A stretch of 64,000 bases of DNA from contig LUCM01001683.1 in the NCBI GenBank assembly GCA_008360955.1, positions 111,647 to 175,646 of the forward strand. Reading direction: 5' to 3'. Shown here one piece after another: positions 60,801 through 64,000 of this stretch. Source of the stretch: Fasciolopsis buskii (taxonomy: Eukaryota; Platyhelminthes; Trematoda; Plagiorchiida; Fasciolidae). The notes below the pieces were generated by a model. That model was not told the DNA's origin, did no database searches, and was given only the letters and a program-made list of their open reading frames with translations. Both the position numbers and the translations under genes were made by a program. How positions within the stretch are numbered: position 1 is the first letter of the stretch; each line of letters begins with the position of its first letter.

Positions 60801-63800
60801 ATGTTTCACATTCCATTACTTGAATAAAATTAATTTTGTCTCTCTTTAAATACAACATTAACATTACGGCTTTCCGCCTTAGGATTTGTTATTTGGAAAA
60901 ATGTTATACTGATTACAGGGAATGTTGAATGTGACAGTTTCACTAGTCTCGGAAGTCTCGATGAATTCCAATAATCAGTTCGCAGTATGAAGTACGAGGA
61001 GAAGACAAGGACTGACATAAAGCGATGTACATATACCGAGAAAGATGGCAGTTATTTACTGACAAATGCCCTCCACATGGTTGGCGAGCACTCCAGGAGA
61101 AAAATAACGCAATAACATTGATAAAAATTCATTTGACTTTTATTTATTAGATAGAAAACAGTGGCAACTTTGTGTGATGGCAAGCAGTCATTAAAACACT
61201 TGAATGAAAATTGCTAGTGACAACAAGATTCCAACGCGGTCACAGTGACTGCTAATACTGGAAGAATCTTACCTAAGGTTGTGCCGAACCTAGAAGTCTA
61301 GATGCACTTATCACGTTCTATTTGAAATAGGAATTGATTTAGGTCTAAGATTTATTTGTAATGTTTCAGTAGCGTCGTTTTTTGTTGAATAAATGGTGCC
61401 GTGCGTGACATTCAAGCCAATTCGCAGTAATGATGTTATTAGTTTTCGTTACTATTATTGCGTCCACCATTACTAAATTCCAAACAGTATAATTCAGGGA
61501 AAATTAAAAAGGAATTAGAGTGCAAACTTAGTGAGCTGTATCGTGGCATATTGAGAGAGGTTGGGCAGTGTGATTAAGCTAAGAGGTAGTCAGCTGGAAT
61601 AGATCCACAAATGTGACCTTTACAGCTTAGATACTTAATTATCAAACCACGAATTTGTCAACTATTGGGGATCATAATGACATGCGGTCGTCGCCAAAGC
61701 AGTTTTTATACAGCTATGTCGCTGTGAGGCTCTCCGTGCACGTGCCAACCAAACGGAACGAAATTTGACGGTCGAAAAATAACTCGTAGGATTCACCATG
61801 ATGTTTTCCACCCGCATGAGAAGATATTTTCCGTGGTATTTGTGAGAAAATTAAGGGGAAAACACCATAAATCCGACTTGTGGAAAAAATCCAACATCTG
61901 ACTAAGAGACCTGATTAGACAAACGCAACAGGACCGAGTTGGCGGCACTTTCCAAACAACCAGGTGATTTCAGTTTTATGTTTTCGTGGTATTTACTTCC
62001 GGGTAAATGTCACCAGTGTTTTGGTTGCGGGAAATTCGCGGTTGTTATCTGTCACGCACAATCACCTCCCTCCATTCCTCATGGTTCGAGAGCCAAAGTA
62101 TTTAATATTTGACTGTAAAGCAAAGTGATTGATTTGACTGCACAAAGTTTATGTGGTCATTATTTCTACTGGATTTCGAGTAATCAGGAAGACGGTCCGT
62201 GTTTTTACATTGCCCAAATATCTCCACTGGTTTCACATCCTCAACGAAAAGTAGCGGACCTTGTTACCAAAACACCAAGACACAAATGGAAATATGGACA
62301 CTGAGTGTTCCCATGCACAAAGCATTTTACCGGAAATTCTGTATGACATTTATGAAAATGAAAGAACATGATTCTTTCAGCGAATGAGCAAACAAGATGC
62401 TTCTTTCAATCTCATGGATATACGGACACCATGTACACATTCAAAACTCCAACAGGAGATGTCAGAAACAAATTGAAAAGCAGCGTTCCAGGGGGTTGAG
62501 AGAGAGAAAAAAAGGCCATTGAAACTTGCAGAACAAAACCTTCATTTATGGTGCAGTTAATAGTCGAAGCAATTCCTTTATGATCTTCGTTTTGGGTAAA
62601 AGCATTGCAGTTGAAGTCTAAACAAATCCTATTGTAGCAGATATGATTTTGAATAACTTGCTTCAAGCAAGTGAGACTGCTTCCATCTCGTATCCCTTAC
62701 TGTAGAGTTCGATGTTAACACTTGATTTACAAAAAAGGCTGAACTGTTCTCATTCTACGACTCACTTCTATTTGATTTCGAGAGATTATTCTAGTTAAGT
62801 TTCTCAGCTCTTCAGACTTACAACTTCGTTATTTAGTGTCTACAACGAATTTACTTGATAAGACTGTTCTGATACATACTGGAATTTGGCAAGCAAAAAG
62901 ACGGAACGCGTCTAATATGATTAAGTATCTGCTAGATCTGAAATCTGACCCATTTTGATGATGTGATAGCTTCCACTCGGATTGACATTCACCTCAGTAT
63001 ATGATTCAGGTTGATACGCAACCATAGAACAAAGGCAGCCGATTGGTCGAAATCAGCCGTGATTGTTGAATCTGTCTTCTCCATACAATTTCCCGAGACG
63101 TTCTTATCATTGTCACGAGAATGATCATGTTCATGACAGACGAAGGTGATGGGTTTTAAAGCTGAAATGTGAAGAAGACGGTGACGTGTCGTACGTGAAT
63201 AAGCCAAAGCATCACCGTGTATTTTGGTGCGTGAATCACTTGGTCACGACTGGTGGTTGTCTGTTTGTAACCAAGATAAAAAATAGACTAACCGCACGAT
63301 ACTCTAATAACAAATTGTACAAGAAAGAAGAACTCGCTCGAACAGCCAGATAGATTGTCTATTTCGGAGCTTTTTGTCAAATTTAGGTTAATTCTTAGGA
63401 TCCGTTTTATAACGAAGGTGTTTTCTAAAATTTCAAATCGACAATAATGTGATGTAACACTTTTCTACAAAGTTCCTTCCATCCATGTTGAACCATAACA
63501 CGATAAATCCTTAAAATAGTAGGTGAACGGGAAAAAAACACTTAAAGTTATTACACAGTTCAGGGCTTGTATAGATAGAATTAGTGATACGATTTTCTTT
63601 CTTAAAAGCATTTGGGTAACTTGTTTGACATGTCTCATTAATTTTCTTGATTATGACATTGGTCTTGTTCATGCGCTTGATTCCATCGAAATATGAAATA
63701 TTGATGCTATTCTTGTGCACTAGTATTAGCAATATCAGTTATAAATTTTACCAGGTCTTACTGGTTAAGATTGGTCATCAACACTTTTTGTACCAGTCTG

Positions 63801-64000
63801 GGATATATCAGTAAAGTGATTCATATGGAAACGTGCAATCTGCACGTGAAGCTGGGAATTCCGGACAAGTTGACAACTGTTAACACGAGCGGCGCATACT
63901 CCCACATTTGGAACGCAAACCAATACTTTCTTTTGACTTGAAATCGTTCACGTTGATTTCGCAGCCCAACCTGTTTATTCTAGGAGAGCATTGCCAGTGA
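57837..64000. other. Non-coding stretch to window end
   Basis: No recognisable exon, RNA gene or mobile element. The open frames are all below 90 codons and lack family signatures; the one at 60084-60314 (+) looks mildly protein-like but has no known motif or convincing splice sites. Confidence 0.4.

Noticed and set aside
1..64000. CRISPR arrays or bacterial operons
   Set aside because: No regularly spaced direct repeats were seen, and gene structure and transposons are eukaryotic throughout.

Overview
The window looks like a gene-poor stretch of a flatworm genome, most likely a digenean fluke. It is AT-rich, has long non-coding spans, and shows split genes with consensus-like splice sites. 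Its transposons are RTE-clade and CR1-like non-LTR elements of the kind known from flukes (SR2 and SR1 relatives) plus tRNA-derived SINEs. Identification to genus is not possible from the sequence alone.

Only three host genes can be supported, each in part. (i) An exon at 3736-4133 (+) encodes nearly all of the conserved core of TIM17, the channel-forming part of the mitochondrial TIM23 translocase. (ii) Two exons at about 11170-10958 and 10916-10668 (-) are joined in frame by a 41-nt intron and encode an unrecognised protein with an acidic, proline-rich tail. (iii) An exon at 47407-48157 (+) encodes a signal peptide and a complete ten-cysteine Frizzled-type domain, best matching secreted Frizzled-related proteins; a phase-compatible Cys-rich ORF at 56952-57076 is a speculative downstream exon. 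These genes do not form a pathway and are simply neighbours.

The rest is repeats and non-coding DNA. 1-2489 is an RTE element whose endonuclease and RT parts lie on the minus strand, head to head with its own C-terminal part on the plus strand, as expected from a 5'-inverted (twin-primed) insertion. 4893-7504 and 14096-16705 are nearly identical direct copies of a 2.6-kb segment that contains an RTE endonuclease relic. 25919-29300 is a decayed CR1-like LINE on the minus strand; its RT is interrupted by a 10-N gap and by a noisy second copy of 370 bp of the same element, which looks like an assembly error. 36000-38089 is an old RTE relic on the plus strand. 53052-53461 holds two copies of a tRNA-derived SINE head to head, with a third 5'-truncated copy at 53952-54053. 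57650-57826 is a different tRNA-derived SINE with a clear 10-bp target-site duplication. Microsatellites (TA, TG, CTA-type) are scattered through the window.

I found no previously undescribed multi-gene system. The items most worth a second look are the 2.6-kb duplication, the inverted RTE insertion, the two SINE families, the two-exon gene with a tiny intron, the SFRP-like gene, and the suspected misassembly around 27.2 kb.
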